Counted from the first letter of the stretch, positions 9,423 through 17,651 are shown. The stretch is DNA of 48,062 bases from Bacteroidia bacterium (GCA_030431525.1 JAUIJC010000033.1:1-48062), one strand, 5' to 3'. Numbers and translations are program-made. Notes: generated by a model not told the origin, from the sequence alone.

Positions 9423-10205
9423 TTATGAAAAGGCAATAACAGAAAAAGTACCTCCTTGTGGGTCATCCACCACAGCAATTCGACCCACATCTGGAATATC
9501 AAATGCTGGAACGCAAATGTTCCCACCAAGTTCCTTTGCTTGCTCGCAAGCTTTATCACAGTCCTCCACAGCAAAATAAATCATCCAATGCGGTGGGATG
9601 CCAGCCATTTCAGCGTCCATAGGTAACATTCCAGCCACAGGATACGAAACTCCCTCAATCCTGAAGGTTGTATAAGTACTTGATCCAAAAGGCATGGTCT
9701 CAGCTTTCCAATTAAACAGACCAGTATAGAAAGCCGTTGCCTTTTCTACATCAGTAGTCATCAACTCATTCCAGCTCATGGCACCAGGCTCCCCATACAC
9801 ACCTGCACCTGAATGCTTCTTGGTCTGCCACACCGAAAAGATGCCACCCGTAGGGTCTTGGATTACCGCCATCCGCCCTTCTTCCATCACATCAAAGGGA
9901 GGCATGATTACCGTACCTCCCAACTCTTGAGCTTTTTTAGCTGAGTCATCAACATCATCAACGGCGATATACTGGGTCCACATTTTTCCCTGTCCTTGCT
10001 CAGCCTGTTCCTCAGATAGTTTGAAAAGCGCTCCAGCATCAAGCTCCCCTTTCCTACACATCGTGTATGTCATATCTGGTCCTGCAGGCATATCTATTGA
10101 GGTCCAGCCAAACAGTGAACTGTAAAACTTCTTGGCGACCTCCGGCTCCTTACAAGCGAGGTCAGCCCAGCAGAATGTTCCCGAAGGGAATTGTTCGATT
10201 TTCAT
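9423..10205 (-). CDS. Two-domain VOC (glyoxalase/dioxygenase-like) protein
   Basis: 260 residues from the ATG at 10205 (MKIEQFPSGTFCWADLACKE). Two vicinal-oxygen-chelate halves are visible: residues ~8-125 (AKKFYSSLFGW...VIQDPTGGIFSVWQ) and ~135-260 (ATAFYTGLFNW...VVDDPQGGTFSVIAF). This matches the tandem-VOC family often named after the mycobacterial CFP30B antigen or hydroxylases. Substrate and metal cannot be deduced. An upstream in-frame start at 10232 adds nine residues unlike the family and is rejected. A hairpin terminator at 10324-10365 separates it from the Uma2 gene. Confidence 0.85.
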   Translation of the reverse strand: MKIEQFPSGTFCWADLACKEPEVAKKFYSSLFGWTSIDMPAGPDMTYTMCRKGELDAGALFKLSEEQAEQGQGKMWTQYIAVDDVDDSAKKAQELGGTVIMPPFDVMEEGRMAVIQDPTGGIFSVWQTKKHSGAGVYGEPGAMSWNELMTTDVEKATAFYTGLFNWKAETMPFGSSTYTTFRIEGVSYPVAGMLPMDAEMAGIPPHWMIYFAVEDCDKACEQAKELGGNICVPAFDIPDVGRIAVVDDPQGGTFSVIAFS

Positions 10206-10323
10206 AAAAATGGTTCTGAAAGTGTAAAACACAAAGCGCCTAAAATCTATGGATTTCAGAGGAGAAAGGAAGGGCTAAGCGATTATGTTTTTGTAAAGGC
10301 AGTTTGTGGAATCCAAAAAGAAG

Positions 10324-10365
10324 AACCTCCAGCCCAATAAGTCAATGCTTATTAGGCTGGAGGTT
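10324..10365 (-). terminator. Hairpin terminator downstream of the Uma2-like gene
   Basis: Arms AACCTCCAGCC (10324-10334) and the complement (10355-10365), with AATAAG/CTTATT extending the stem. Read leftward, a T-rich tract follows. It lies about 60 bases past the Uma2 stop and before the VOC gene. Confidence 0.75.
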
Positions 10366-10425
10366 TATTTTAAGAGAGGTCAGAAAAGTTCAGCTGACTG
10401 AAAATAATGGTTGCGAGATGCTGCA

Positions 10426-10998
10426 TCAGTGCTCAACCCCCAAATACAAATCCTTCATTGGAATCGCCAAATTCACTGAAGAGAGTACCAATTCTTGGTC
10501 CAATCCAGCCACGCGTGAAATCCGCCAAAGATCGCTTGCAGCTTGTCGAGAAAAAACATCGACCACAAAACGTTCTTGGTCTATCAACACATATTCCTTA
10601 AGCGAAGAAAGCTGACGGTATTTAAAGAACTTATCCCCTCGGTCGTATTCCTGCGAACCAGGAGATAGAACCTCTATGATAACGGTTGGATTGGTTGCCA
10701 CCCCTGCTTCCTTATTGGACCAATCGGTTTCCCCACAAATCACTGAAGCATCGGGATAGACATAAGAATTAGCCTGTTCGATATATACTTTTAACTCCCC
10801 CGTAAACGACTCACAATCTGACCCCTTCAAACGACTCCATAACTCTCCATGAATATTCCGACAGAGAATTGTATGGTTACTTGAACCTCCAGCCATGGCA
10901 AACACCTCCCCGTCATGAAATTCACATTTCTGATTGATTTCTCGCTCAAAGGCGAGGTACTCTTCAACCGTGAATCGGCGATTGCTGAAAGCCTCCAT
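10426..10998 (-). CDS. Uma2-family (DUF820) putative endonuclease
   Basis: 190 residues with the Uma2/DUF820 layout: N-terminal FTVEEYLAFER, then FHDGEVFAMAGGS, then the PD-(D/E)xK-like core VYPDASVICGE, PTVIIEVLSPGSQEYDRGDKF, and KEYVLIDQ. D and E in PDAS and IIEV plus the lysine of DKFFKY are the likely catalytic set. The family is common in multicopy in cyanobacteria and Bacteroidota; its biological role is unclear. The ATG at 10998 starts MEAFSNRRFT. The next gene upstream ends at 11039, 40 bases away. Confidence 0.85.
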   Translation of the reverse strand: MEAFSNRRFTVEEYLAFEREINQKCEFHDGEVFAMAGGSSNHTILCRNIHGELWSRLKGSDCESFTGELKVYIEQANSYVYPDASVICGETDWSNKEAGVATNPTVIIEVLSPGSQEYDRGDKFFKYRQLSSLKEYVLIDQERFVVDVFSRQAASDLWRISRVAGLDQELVLSSVNLAIPMKDLYLGVEH

Positions 10999-11038
10999 AG
11001 TGATATTAAGATGTCAAGTGGATCCAGTTTTCAATAAA

Positions 11039-12451
11039 TCACTCTCCTTGTTGACCCTGATTCGGGTTCCTTCGCTGGCGGTACTTTCCAGACGGCTTCT
11101 GACCTTCTTTGGGTTTATCCAGTCGTTGGCCTTGTGGCTTTGATTGGCCTTGGCCCGAAGAAGCCTCTTGTCGGTTTCCTCTTGGCTTTCGGTTGCGGTT
11201 GCCTTGTGGCTTTCGGCCTCCGCCACCACCTTGGCGATTTCCACCGCCATGCGGTTTCTTTCCACCACGACCTTTACCGCCTCCACCTTTTCGGCGCTCA
11301 CCTCCACGATACTCAGGGCCTTCACCCAATTCCTCCGGCGGAGAAAGCTTAGGGATTTCCAAGCCAATCAACTCCTCGATTTTGTGGAAGGAGTATTGAT
11401 CCTCCTCATTCACCAAGGTGATGGCCTGTCCAGTGGACGCCGCACGGGCAGTTCGCCCTACACGGTGCACATAATCCTCACCGTCCTTCGGCACACGGTG
11501 GTTGATCACCATGGAGATGTCCTCGATGTCAATACCACGGGAAAGGATATCGGTAGCGACTAGAATCTGAAGTTTGCGGGATTTGAAGGCACGGATGGTT
11601 TCCTCACGCTCGGATTGCTCCAAGCCCGAATGGAAGGCCTTTACATTTAAGCCTGTGCGCTTGAGCTCCCTTGCCAACTCAGAGGTCTCTGACTTACGGG
11701 AACAGAAAATGATAACACTTGGCAAGTCCTGTGCCTTCAGAATGCTCTTAATGATGCCAAGCTTCTGATTGTCGTAGCAGATGTAGGCCTTTTGCTCCAC
11801 ACCCTCTGCCGTTTTGGAAATGGCAATGCTAATTTCCTCTGGCTCCTTACAAACCGTTTTTGCCAACTGACGAATCTTCGGCGGGAAAGTCGCCGAGAAC
11901 ATCAAGCTCTGACGGCTTTTTGGGAGGTGGGAAATGATTTTCACCAAATCATCATAGAACCCCATGTCCAACATGCGGTCGGCCTCATCCAAAATCAAAT
12001 GCTGGAGGTCTTGGGTCTTTACATAACCCAAGTTGAGGTGGGAAATCAATCGTCCCGGCGTGGCCACTACAATGTCAGCCCCTTGGCTCAAAGCCCGTTT
12101 CTCCTGACCGAAATCCTGCGCTCCACTTCCACCATAAATGGCGATGTTGCTGATTCCACAGAAATAGCTGAATCCCTCAACTTGCTGGTCAATCTGCATG
12201 GCCAGCTCCCTTGTCGGGGCCAAAATCAGGGTGTTGATGCCCTTGCTTTGAGGTTGGCTAAGGATGCGGTGAATAATCGGCAACAAGAAAGCTCCGGTTT
12301 TTCCCGTACCTGTCTGGGCACTGGCAATGATGTCTTTGCCAGAAACAATCACAGGGATGGCTTGTTCTTGTACGGGGGTTGGGTTCTCGAATCCCATGGA
12401 ATCGAGTCCCTCGAGGACGCTTTCGTGAAGCTTGAGGTCGCGGAAAGTCAT
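11039..12451 (-). CDS. rhlE: DEAD-box RNA helicase, RhlE type
   Basis: 470 residues with the full set of DEAD-box motifs: Q motif TPVQEQAIP (~25-33), Walker A AQTGTGKT (45-52), PTRELAMQ (79-86), TPGR (131-134), DEAD (155-158), SAT (186-188), then IIFCSRK, ATDILSRGID and HRVGRTARA. From ~375 to the end is a basic, low-complexity tail rich in Gly, Arg, Lys and Gln, which in such helicases binds RNA. It probably acts in ribosome assembly or RNA turnover. Its start codon directly abuts a heptad-arm hairpin that fills the whole gap to pheS, so its leader region is unusual. The exact paralog (RhlE or other) is not certain. Confidence 0.92.
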   Translation of the reverse strand: MTFRDLKLHESVLEGLDSMGFENPTPVQEQAIPVIVSGKDIIASAQTGTGKTGAFLLPIIHRILSQPQSKGINTLILAPTRELAMQIDQQVEGFSYFCGISNIAIYGGSGAQDFGQEKRALSQGADIVVATPGRLISHLNLGYVKTQDLQHLILDEADRMLDMGFYDDLVKIISHLPKSRQSLMFSATFPPKIRQLAKTVCKEPEEISIAISKTAEGVEQKAYICYDNQKLGIIKSILKAQDLPSVIIFCSRKSETSELARELKRTGLNVKAFHSGLEQSEREETIRAFKSRKLQILVATDILSRGIDIEDISMVINHRVPKDGEDYVHRVGRTARAASTGQAITLVNEEDQYSFHKIEELIGLEIPKLSPPEELGEGPEYRGGERRKGGGGKGRGGKKPHGGGNRQGGGGGRKPQGNRNRKPRGNRQEASSGQGQSKPQGQRLDKPKEGQKPSGKYRQRRNPNQGQQGE

Positions 12452-12538
12452 GCAATAGTATTATGTATTATGTACAATGTATTATGAACAATGCCCCAAG
12501 GGGCTCATTGTACACAATACATAATACATTGTACTCAT
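12452..12538. repeat. Heptad-arm hairpin element, GTACAAT/GTATTAT type
   Basis: The left arm is a run of 7-base units (GTATTAT, GTATTAT, GTACAAT, GTATTAT, GAACAAT). The core is GCCCC-AA-GGGGC (12493-12504), and the right arm holds the complementary units (CATTGTA, CACAATA, CATAATA, CATTGTA). It fills the entire gap between the pheS stop and the helicase start. Confidence 0.85.
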
Positions 12539-13560
12539 TAACCAATAGTCTTAAACTGACGAAGGAAGCGCACATCGTTCTCGGTGAAGAGGCGCAAATC
12601 CTTAATCTGGTATTTCAGCATCGTGATTCGCTCGATACCCATACCGAAGGCAAAGCCCGAGTACTCCTCTGGGTCGATGCCACAATTTTTCAATACGTTC
12701 GGGTCTACCATACCGGCACCGCCGATTTCAACCCAACCGGTTTTCTTACACACGTTACAGCCATCGCCTTTACAAAGCAAGCAAGAGATGTCAATCTCAG
12801 CACTTGGCTCGGTGAACGGGAAGAACGAAGGACGGAAACGCAGTTTTACTTGTTCACCGAACAACTCCTTCACGAAGTAGTAAAGGGTTTGTTTGAGGTC
12901 AGCGAAGCTCACGTTTTTGTCGATGTACAAGCCTTCCACTTGGTGGAAAATGCAGTGCGCACGGGCGGAAATGGCCTCGTTACGGAATACACGTCCCGGA
13001 GAAAGCGTACGAATCGGTGGCTTTTCATTTTCCATCACACGCACCTGCACAGAAGAAGTGTGGGTACGAAGGGTGATATCAGGATTCTTCTCGATGAAGA
13101 AGGTGTCCTGCATCTCACGCGCCGGATGGTTCTCTGGGAAATTAAGAGCGGTGAAGTTGTGCCAGTCGTCCTCAATCTCCGGCCCCTCGGAAATGTTGAA
13201 TCCGATGCGGGCGAAAATATCAGAAATCTGCTCGCGAACGACAGTCAACGGATGACGGCCTCCCAAAGCATTCGGGATGGTCGGCAGTGTCAAATCAACA
13301 CCGCCTTGGTTCTCATCAACCGCATCTTCCAAAGCCTCTTTGGTGGCTTTGAAACGGTCCTCCGCAAATTGCTTGAGCTTGTTCAGCTCCGCACCAAACT
13401 CCTTTTTCTGGTCGGCGGGAACATTACGGAACTCTTTAAAAAGCGCTGTTACTTGACCGTTTTTGGCAATGAAGTTCAAACGGAAAGCCTCCAGTTGCTC
13501 GGCATTCGATATTTCAAAAGCTTTGGCCTCGGCCAGTAGCTTATGGACATTCTCAATCAT
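12538..13560 (-). CDS. pheS: Phenylalanyl-tRNA synthetase alpha subunit
   Basis: 340 residues, the normal length. It charges tRNA-Phe as an alpha2-beta2 enzyme with PheT. The N-terminal coiled coil (MIENVHKLLAEAKAFEI...) is followed by the class II core with HPLTVV, TFFIEKNPDITLRTHTSS, the motif 2 region FRNEAISARAHCIFHQVEG, and motif 3 GFAFGMGIERITML near the C-terminus. The ATG at 13560 is standard. pheT is not in the window. A TATCTTTG box 38 bases upstream is a plausible promoter. A heptad-arm hairpin begins at its stop. Confidence 0.97.
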   Translation of the reverse strand: MIENVHKLLAEAKAFEISNAEQLEAFRLNFIAKNGQVTALFKEFRNVPADQKKEFGAELNKLKQFAEDRFKATKEALEDAVDENQGGVDLTLPTIPNALGGRHPLTVVREQISDIFARIGFNISEGPEIEDDWHNFTALNFPENHPAREMQDTFFIEKNPDITLRTHTSSVQVRVMENEKPPIRTLSPGRVFRNEAISARAHCIFHQVEGLYIDKNVSFADLKQTLYYFVKELFGEQVKLRFRPSFFPFTEPSAEIDISCLLCKGDGCNVCKKTGWVEIGGAGMVDPNVLKNCGIDPEEYSGFAFGMGIERITMLKYQIKDLRLFTENDVRFLRQFKTIG

Positions 13561-13597
13561 TGTTCGTCAGTTATCCGTGGTCGGACTGTTTAACCGA

Positions 13598-13605
13598 CAA
13601 AGATA
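13598..13605 (-). promoter_or_regulatory. TATCTTTG -7 box for pheS
   Basis: An exact match to the Bacteroidota -7 consensus TAnnTTTG, 38 bases upstream of the pheS ATG. No clear TTTG -33 box is seen at the usual spacing. Confidence 0.5.
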
Positions 13606-13732
13606 CATAGCCATCGAAGAAGATATGAATTATGGGAAATGATTTATGCTTTTCTGTCCAAAACCAGCGTTTCCTCTTCGAGAAATTGGATTCGATTCGG
13701 GAGATAACGAAGGAAAGTTGTGATTGAAATAA

Positions 13733-13843
13733 ACCACGGAGAACACAGAGGAATGGAGAAAAGGAGACCTCTTTATTCTCAAGTGGCAATTTCATTCAGG
13801 CAGGAAGCCTCTGTGACCTCCCTTCCTCTGCGTTCTCCGTGGT
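13733..13843. repeat. Compound palindrome with nonamer-period arms
   Basis: The outer arms are near-perfect inverted repeats: ACCACGGAGAACACAGAGG at 13733-13751 and its complement with one mismatch ending at 13843. Within the arms, motifs recur with about 9-base period (ACGGAGAAC, ACAGAGGAA and the reverse TCTGCGTTC). It occupies the divergent gap between pheS and the SDR gene. The rest of the 348-base gap holds only the two promoter boxes. Confidence 0.75.
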
Positions 13844-13863
13844 AATAGACCTCCAATCTCTTG

Positions 13864-13871
13864 TAACTTTG
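13864..13871 (+). promoter_or_regulatory. TAACTTTG -7 box for the SDR gene
   Basis: An exact TAnnTTTG match 37 bases upstream of the ATG at 13909. The -33 region would fall at the end of the preceding palindrome and is not conserved. Confidence 0.5.
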
Positions 13872-13908
13872 GATGCCAATTTGGCTACATACATCCTCAC
13901 CTTTGGAC

Positions 13909-14685
13909 ATGAAACAAACAGCCCTGATTACTGGAGCCTCCAGTGGCATCGGATATGCCTTGGCCGAAATCTTTGCAGAAAAAGGCCACAACCTGATTCT
14001 TGTCGCCCGAAGGGAGACCAATCTGATTACCTTGGCCACTCGCTTGAAAAAAGAAAATGGCATTGAGGCTTATGTTATCCCCTGCGACCTCTCGAAACCC
14101 GATGCTTCCAAGTCGCTCTATCTGGAAATCAAAGGGCTTGAGCTGACCGTGGACCTTTTGGTGAACAACGCTGGCTTTGGGGATTTCGGTGAATTCCATG
14201 AGCTGGACTGGCAAAAACAGGCGGATATGATTCAGGTGAACATCACAGCCTTGACCCAGCTCTGTCACCTTTTCCTCCCAGAGATGAAAAAGAATGAGTA
14301 CGGTCGGATTCTCAACATTGCCTCCTCAGGCGCTTTTGCCCCATTGCCATTCATGTCGGTCTATGGAGCGACCAAGGCCTATGTCCTTTCTTTCAGCGAG
14401 GCCCTTGCCGAAGAAGTGAAACCGCTCAATATTACTGTGACCGCCCTTTGTCCCGGTGCCACCGAAACAGAGTTTGCGGAAACCGCACAAGCCGAGAAGT
14501 CAGGCTTTTTCAAACGTAAAATGCCAACTCCCCACCAAGTCGCTCAATATGGGTATGATAAAATGATGGCAGGACAAACCGTGGCGGTCCATGGGCTTTC
14601 CAATAAAATATTGGTGACACTCATGCGCTTGATGCCTAGGAAAATCGTGGCCAAAACTTCCAAGCACATGGCCAAGGGGGAATAA
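13909..14685 (+). CDS. SDR-family NAD(P)-dependent oxidoreductase
   Basis: 258 residues from the ATG at 13909 (MKQTALITGASSGIG). It is a classical short-chain dehydrogenase: cofactor loop GASSGIG (9-15), NNAG (86-89), catalytic S140, Y152 and K156 (YGATK). The DltE/YqjQ-like subgroup has this layout with a C-terminal extension of basic helix (LVTLMRLMPRKIVAKTSK, ~232-250) that may touch the membrane. Substrate unknown. The upstream in-frame start at 13873 lies within the promoter and is rejected. A palindromic repeat begins 11 bases after the stop. Confidence 0.9.
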   Translation: MKQTALITGASSGIGYALAEIFAEKGHNLILVARRETNLITLATRLKKENGIEAYVIPCDLSKPDASKSLYLEIKGLELTVDLLVNNAGFGDFGEFHELDWQKQADMIQVNITALTQLCHLFLPEMKKNEYGRILNIASSGAFAPLPFMSVYGATKAYVLSFSEALAEEVKPLNITVTALCPGATETEFAETAQAEKSGFFKRKMPTPHQVAQYGYDKMMAGQTVAVHGLSNKILVTLMRLMPRKIVAKTSKHMAKGE

Positions 14686-14696
14686 TTTGGAACACA

Positions 14697-14803
14697 AAGG
14701 AATGAATTCCTTTGCTATGAAGAACCGCCCTTACAGGGCTATACAGTCGTAAACCTAGTCCTGTAAGGACGGTTCTGCTTAGCGATGGATGAATAATCCA
14801 TCG
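14697..14803. repeat. Compound REP-like palindrome (copy 1)
   Basis: Three nested hairpins: AAAGGAAT/ATTCCTTT at 14697-14714, a central inverted pair around CGCCCTTACAGGGCT and CCTGTAAGGACGG, and GATGGAT/ATCCATC at 14784-14802. The same three-part layout with related central sequence recurs at 17551-17651. Confidence 0.75.
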
Positions 14804-14951
14804 ACTGACATACGTCAGAAATCGAAAAATTCCCAGCCAAATATTGCGTATCCTGAAGGCAGTTTTTAGATTGAGCAGAAACGGAGTTTTTCACCCTTTT
14901 TCATACCTCCGTTTTCACAGGCATGTTTCTTTTTTCATCGACCTAAAAAAA

Positions 14952-15098
14952 GAAAAATAATAAACTGACACAGTCGGCTTGTTCTTTTGCCCGCTGTCCG
15001 TAGCAACTTGATTTGCGATAGCTACGGCTATCCCTTCATCAATTTGCTACGACCAACGAACAAAATAACTGTGCCTTGGTGAGCCAGTTTATTATTTC
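14952..15098. repeat. Long multi-stem imperfect inverted repeat
   Basis: The outer arms AATAATAAACTG and CAGTTTATTATT enclose further paired blocks (ACACAGTC/AACTGTGC, TTGTTC/GAACAA, GTAGCAA..TTGAT/ATCAA..TTGCTAC). At the centre is the hairpin GATAGC-TACG-GCTATC. It could be a MITE-like element or a structured RNA. It fills most of the 435-base gap between the SDR gene and the small membrane gene. Confidence 0.7.
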
Positions 15099-15120
15099 AC
15101 TTTCGCTAAATTTTTCAGTT

Positions 15121-15333
15121 ATGGATGGTCAACTCAAATGGTTCGACGACAAGATTACCCTCTTGGCACTTTTCCTATTCTTCTCTCCCATTAGCATGAT
15201 TGGCTTTTGGAAACGTCAGGACTTGGCACTTGAAAAAAAGGTCACTTACTCATTGATAGGACTGATTACCCTCTTCTTCCAGACTGTGATGCTGTGGAGC
15301 TGGTGCTTCCCGTACAAGGCGTTGCCTTTTTGA
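15121..15333 (+). CDS. Small membrane protein, unknown function
   Basis: 70 residues from the ATG at 15121 (MDGQLKWFDDK). Two hydrophobic segments, ~11-26 (TLLALFLFFSPISMIGF) and ~41-58 (SLIGLITLFFQTVMLW), flank a charged loop KRQDLALEKK, so a two-pass inner membrane protein is likely. I do not recognise a family. The longer in-frame start at 15076 overlaps the inverted repeat and is less likely. A heptad-arm element begins right at its stop. Confidence 0.5.
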   Translation: MDGQLKWFDDKITLLALFLFFSPISMIGFWKRQDLALEKKVTYSLIGLITLFFQTVMLWSWCFPYKALPF

Positions 15334-15373
15334 GACTTTAGAGGTTAGACATTAGACGTTAGCTTGGGCTAAC
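15334..15373. repeat. Heptad-arm element, TAGACAT type (right arm short)
   Basis: The units GAGACTT, TAGAGGT, TAGACAT, TAGACGT are in exact 7-base phase and start at the stop codon of the 70-residue gene. The core TAGCTTGGGCTA is followed by only one complementary unit (ACGT), so the right arm looks degraded. Confidence 0.65.
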
Positions 15374-15420
15374 GTAATGAAAATCTTGGCAGATAGGATG
15401 ATGACAAACTGGGGTCATCA

Positions 15421-15448
15421 AAAAAGGAGAGCGTTTGCTCTCCTTTTT
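15421..15448 (-). terminator. Terminator of the frameshifted YD-repeat-like gene
   Basis: A perfect 12-base stem (AAAAAGGAGAGC and complement) with loop GTTT, two bases past the stop at 15450. It is almost identical to the terminator at 16528-16557. Confidence 0.85.
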
Positions 15449-15449
15449 G

Positions 15450-16476
15450 TTATTCTTCCCAATAAGTGATGGTGCGGGTCGCCTCAAAGAATGTATTTCG
15501 CTCATCGCCATTGAAAGGATTTGTCCCCAACATCGTTATCCAATTTCCCTTTTCGTCATAGGTATACTCGAAGGTTGTTACAATGCTTTTTATCTGATCA
15601 GATTCTTCATACTCACGACTTAAGCTCAGCAACAACCCACTTTCTTCATCAAAATTATACCTATAATGAATTGGAAGGGCGTCTGTCTGCAGATAGGTTT
15701 CTTCAATGACTTGACCATTAGTATTATACTTAAACACTCTTTTTCATATGCTGTACCTTCCCCGAAGACAAGAATTCAAACTCTGACTGTTCTACTACAT
15801 TTCCAGACGAATCAAATTTTTGTTCCAAGCGCTCAGTAACTCTTTCCAGACTATCCTTCTTTTCATAGAGCACCTGATTTCCATAGGAATCAAAGGAAAA
15901 TTGCTCGACCCTTTGAAGCTTCTCCCCTTCCAGAAGCATTCTTTGTTCAATTAACTTTCCATCCGAATTATACTTGAAACGCCAAAAATGGGATAGCTCT
16001 CCATTTCCATGGAAAATGCGTTCCTCCACCCTATTCCCAAAAGAATCATAGTTGTAGACAACCTCCCCTTCGTCTTTTCCACCCCCTTCCCTTTTTAGCA
16101 ATCGACCCTCATAATAAAAGTGTGTTTTTGACCTTACCGACTGCAAACACTCAGGTTTCCTCCGCCTCCCTTTTTTCCCATAACATGGCCCTGGTATAAA
16201 ACGTAATTTTTCAAGCTTTCGACCATTGGTGTCATACCTTATTACGGTATTAAAAGGGAAAGTCCCTATTCCAATTTCTATCAACCTACCCTTTTGGTCA
16301 TATGCTTTACTTTCTACAGAAATATCTGTGTAACAAGAACCAGGAAACATTTCTACAACCGCCACTTCCTTGACACGCCCTTTGATGGCATACATGTCAT
16401 TAAAAAAGCCAAAGCAAAAGGCCTGCGATGCGATGGTTACATATACCGTCAATAAACCAATCAGTCTTTTATTCAT
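15450..16476 (-). pseudogene. Exported YD/RHS-like repeat protein, one-base frameshift
   Basis: Two overlapping frames make one protein. The first runs from the ATG at 16476 (MNKRLIGLLTVYVTIA, signal peptide) to a stop at 15730. The second continues from ~15737 as FKYNTNGQVIEETYL to TITYWEE at 15450. Removing one A from the five-A run (15741-15745 on the plus strand reads T's) joins them into ~341 residues. The body has repeated YD-like strands (IRYDTNGRKLE, YNYDSFGNRVE, FKYNSDGKLIE, FSFDSYGNQVLY, FKYNTNGQVIE) typical of exported Bacteroidota proteins related to RHS/YD repeats. It is a tandem paralog of the next gene. Pseudogene, slippage or sequencing error are all possible. Confidence 0.75.
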
Positions 16477-16527
16477 AATCACCACTTAACCAAACACTAT
16501 TGAACGATATATGTATGCATTTTCATC

Positions 16528-16557
16528 AAAAAAGGAGAGCAAACGCTCTCCTTTTTT
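16528..16557 (-). terminator. Terminator of the second YD-repeat-like gene
   Basis: Stem AAAAAAGGAGAGC with its complement and loop AAAC. It abuts the stop codon at 16559 and has nearly the same sequence as the terminator of its tandem paralog. Confidence 0.85.
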
Positions 16558-16558
16558 G

Positions 16559-17467
16559 TTATTCGTCCCAGTAGGTGATGGTTCGCTTCTTTAAAGAATA
16601 GGCAGAAGGAAAATCAAAGTACAAGTCATCCCCATGGACTTCCTCATAAGCCAGCCAGTTACCATACTTGTCGAATTCTTTAGTATGTCGCTCATAATAC
16701 TGGCTAACACCCTTCTCATCTTCTTCAGTTGTTGAAACGATAAACAAACTGTCATTCTCGTATTTAAAAATTCTATCCTTTTTTTCAAACGATCCCTTTT
16801 TCTCATTTTCCCAAAAATGAAACTCCCGATTAACCCTTCCATCAGGAAGATGAAAAAGTGAATCATTAGAAACTTGCATCAAAGTTGAGCCAGGCCAAAA
16901 GATAGAATCAGTTTTCACTTCAATACGTTTTGGCAAACTCCATCTACCCTTTACTGAAGACAATACATCATTAACTCTTGTTTCAATCACATACCCCGCA
17001 TATTCATAGTTATAGATTTCTATTCTTCTCTCTCTTCCCCAGGTCACAATAGAATCAATCGACAAAGCTTTATTATACAATACTTTACTAGTTGAAAAAT
17101 ATCCATTACCCCTATAATCACCTTTTAAGAGCCTTTTATTAAGGAAAAACTCTCTATTTGTATCCAAAGAAGGAAGAAATACTTTTGTAGCAAGTAGGGT
17201 ATCACCCAAATACTCATAGTGAACATGAAAACCAGATTTAGCAGTATCTTCTAACGTCCACCATAAATATGAAGTCACCAATCCTTCCTCATTAAAAGTC
17301 ATATGGGACCGACTATACCCCTCTTCTTCCAATACTTCCTTGACTGGACCCTTCACATCAAAAACACTAAGCCATTTGTCTGGGAAAAGTTCACGTACTT
17401 GGCAATGAACTGATGTCTGTACCATAAACAATCCCAAAAGCACAAAAACGTGCCTTTTATACTTCAT
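16559..17467 (-). CDS. Exported YD-repeat-like protein, paralog of its neighbour
   Basis: 302 residues from the ATG at 17467, chosen because it gives the cleanest signal peptide (MKYKRHVFVLLGLFMVQT...HC, cut before QVRELF). The TTG at 17503 and ATG at 17488 are alternatives. After residue ~30 it carries the KGPVKEVLEEEGYSRS start seen as KGRVKEVAVVEMFPGS in the neighbour, then YD-like strands (HVHYEYLGD, IYNYEYAGYV, RIFKYENDSL, KEFDKYGNWLAYEE) and the shared ending RTITYWDE. It probably sits in the periplasm or on the cell surface. Function unknown. The shared ends and terminators show a tandem duplication. Confidence 0.75.
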   Translation of the reverse strand: MKYKRHVFVLLGLFMVQTSVHCQVRELFPDKWLSVFDVKGPVKEVLEEEGYSRSHMTFNEEGLVTSYLWWTLEDTAKSGFHVHYEYLGDTLLATKVFLPSLDTNREFFLNKRLLKGDYRGNGYFSTSKVLYNKALSIDSIVTWGRERRIEIYNYEYAGYVIETRVNDVLSSVKGRWSLPKRIEVKTDSIFWPGSTLMQVSNDSLFHLPDGRVNREFHFWENEKKGSFEKKDRIFKYENDSLFIVSTTEEDEKGVSQYYERHTKEFDKYGNWLAYEEVHGDDLYFDFPSAYSLKKRTITYWDE

Positions 17468-17550
17468 GAGAATCAGATATTTCTTCATACCACAAATTCC
17501 CAAGGATTCGGATTTGAATCAAGATTAAACGCATAATCCTTAAATATGTG

Positions 17551-17651
17551 CATAGGACGTTGTCCTACGCTATGCTATTTCGCCCCTACAGGGCTTCCAC
17601 TTCACAGCCCTGTAAGGGCGACATATGCTATCGATGGGTGCCAACCCATCG
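17551..17651. repeat. Compound REP-like palindrome (copy 2)
   Basis: Three hairpins: TAGGACGTTGTCCTA at 17553-17567, the central CGCCCCTACAGGGCT with CAGCCCTGTAAGGGCG, and CGATGGGT/ACCCATCG at 17632-17651. The layout matches 14697-14803, including a GCTA between the outer and central stems on both sides. It lies between divergent genes. Confidence 0.75.

Noticed and set aside
10304-10615. Frame on the plus strand over the Uma2 3' end
   Set aside because: It crosses a terminator hairpin and is antisense to a well supported gene.
13571-13795. 74-residue open frame on the minus strand
   Set aside because: It runs through the compound palindrome and a promoter region; its residues are the chance translation of the repeat.
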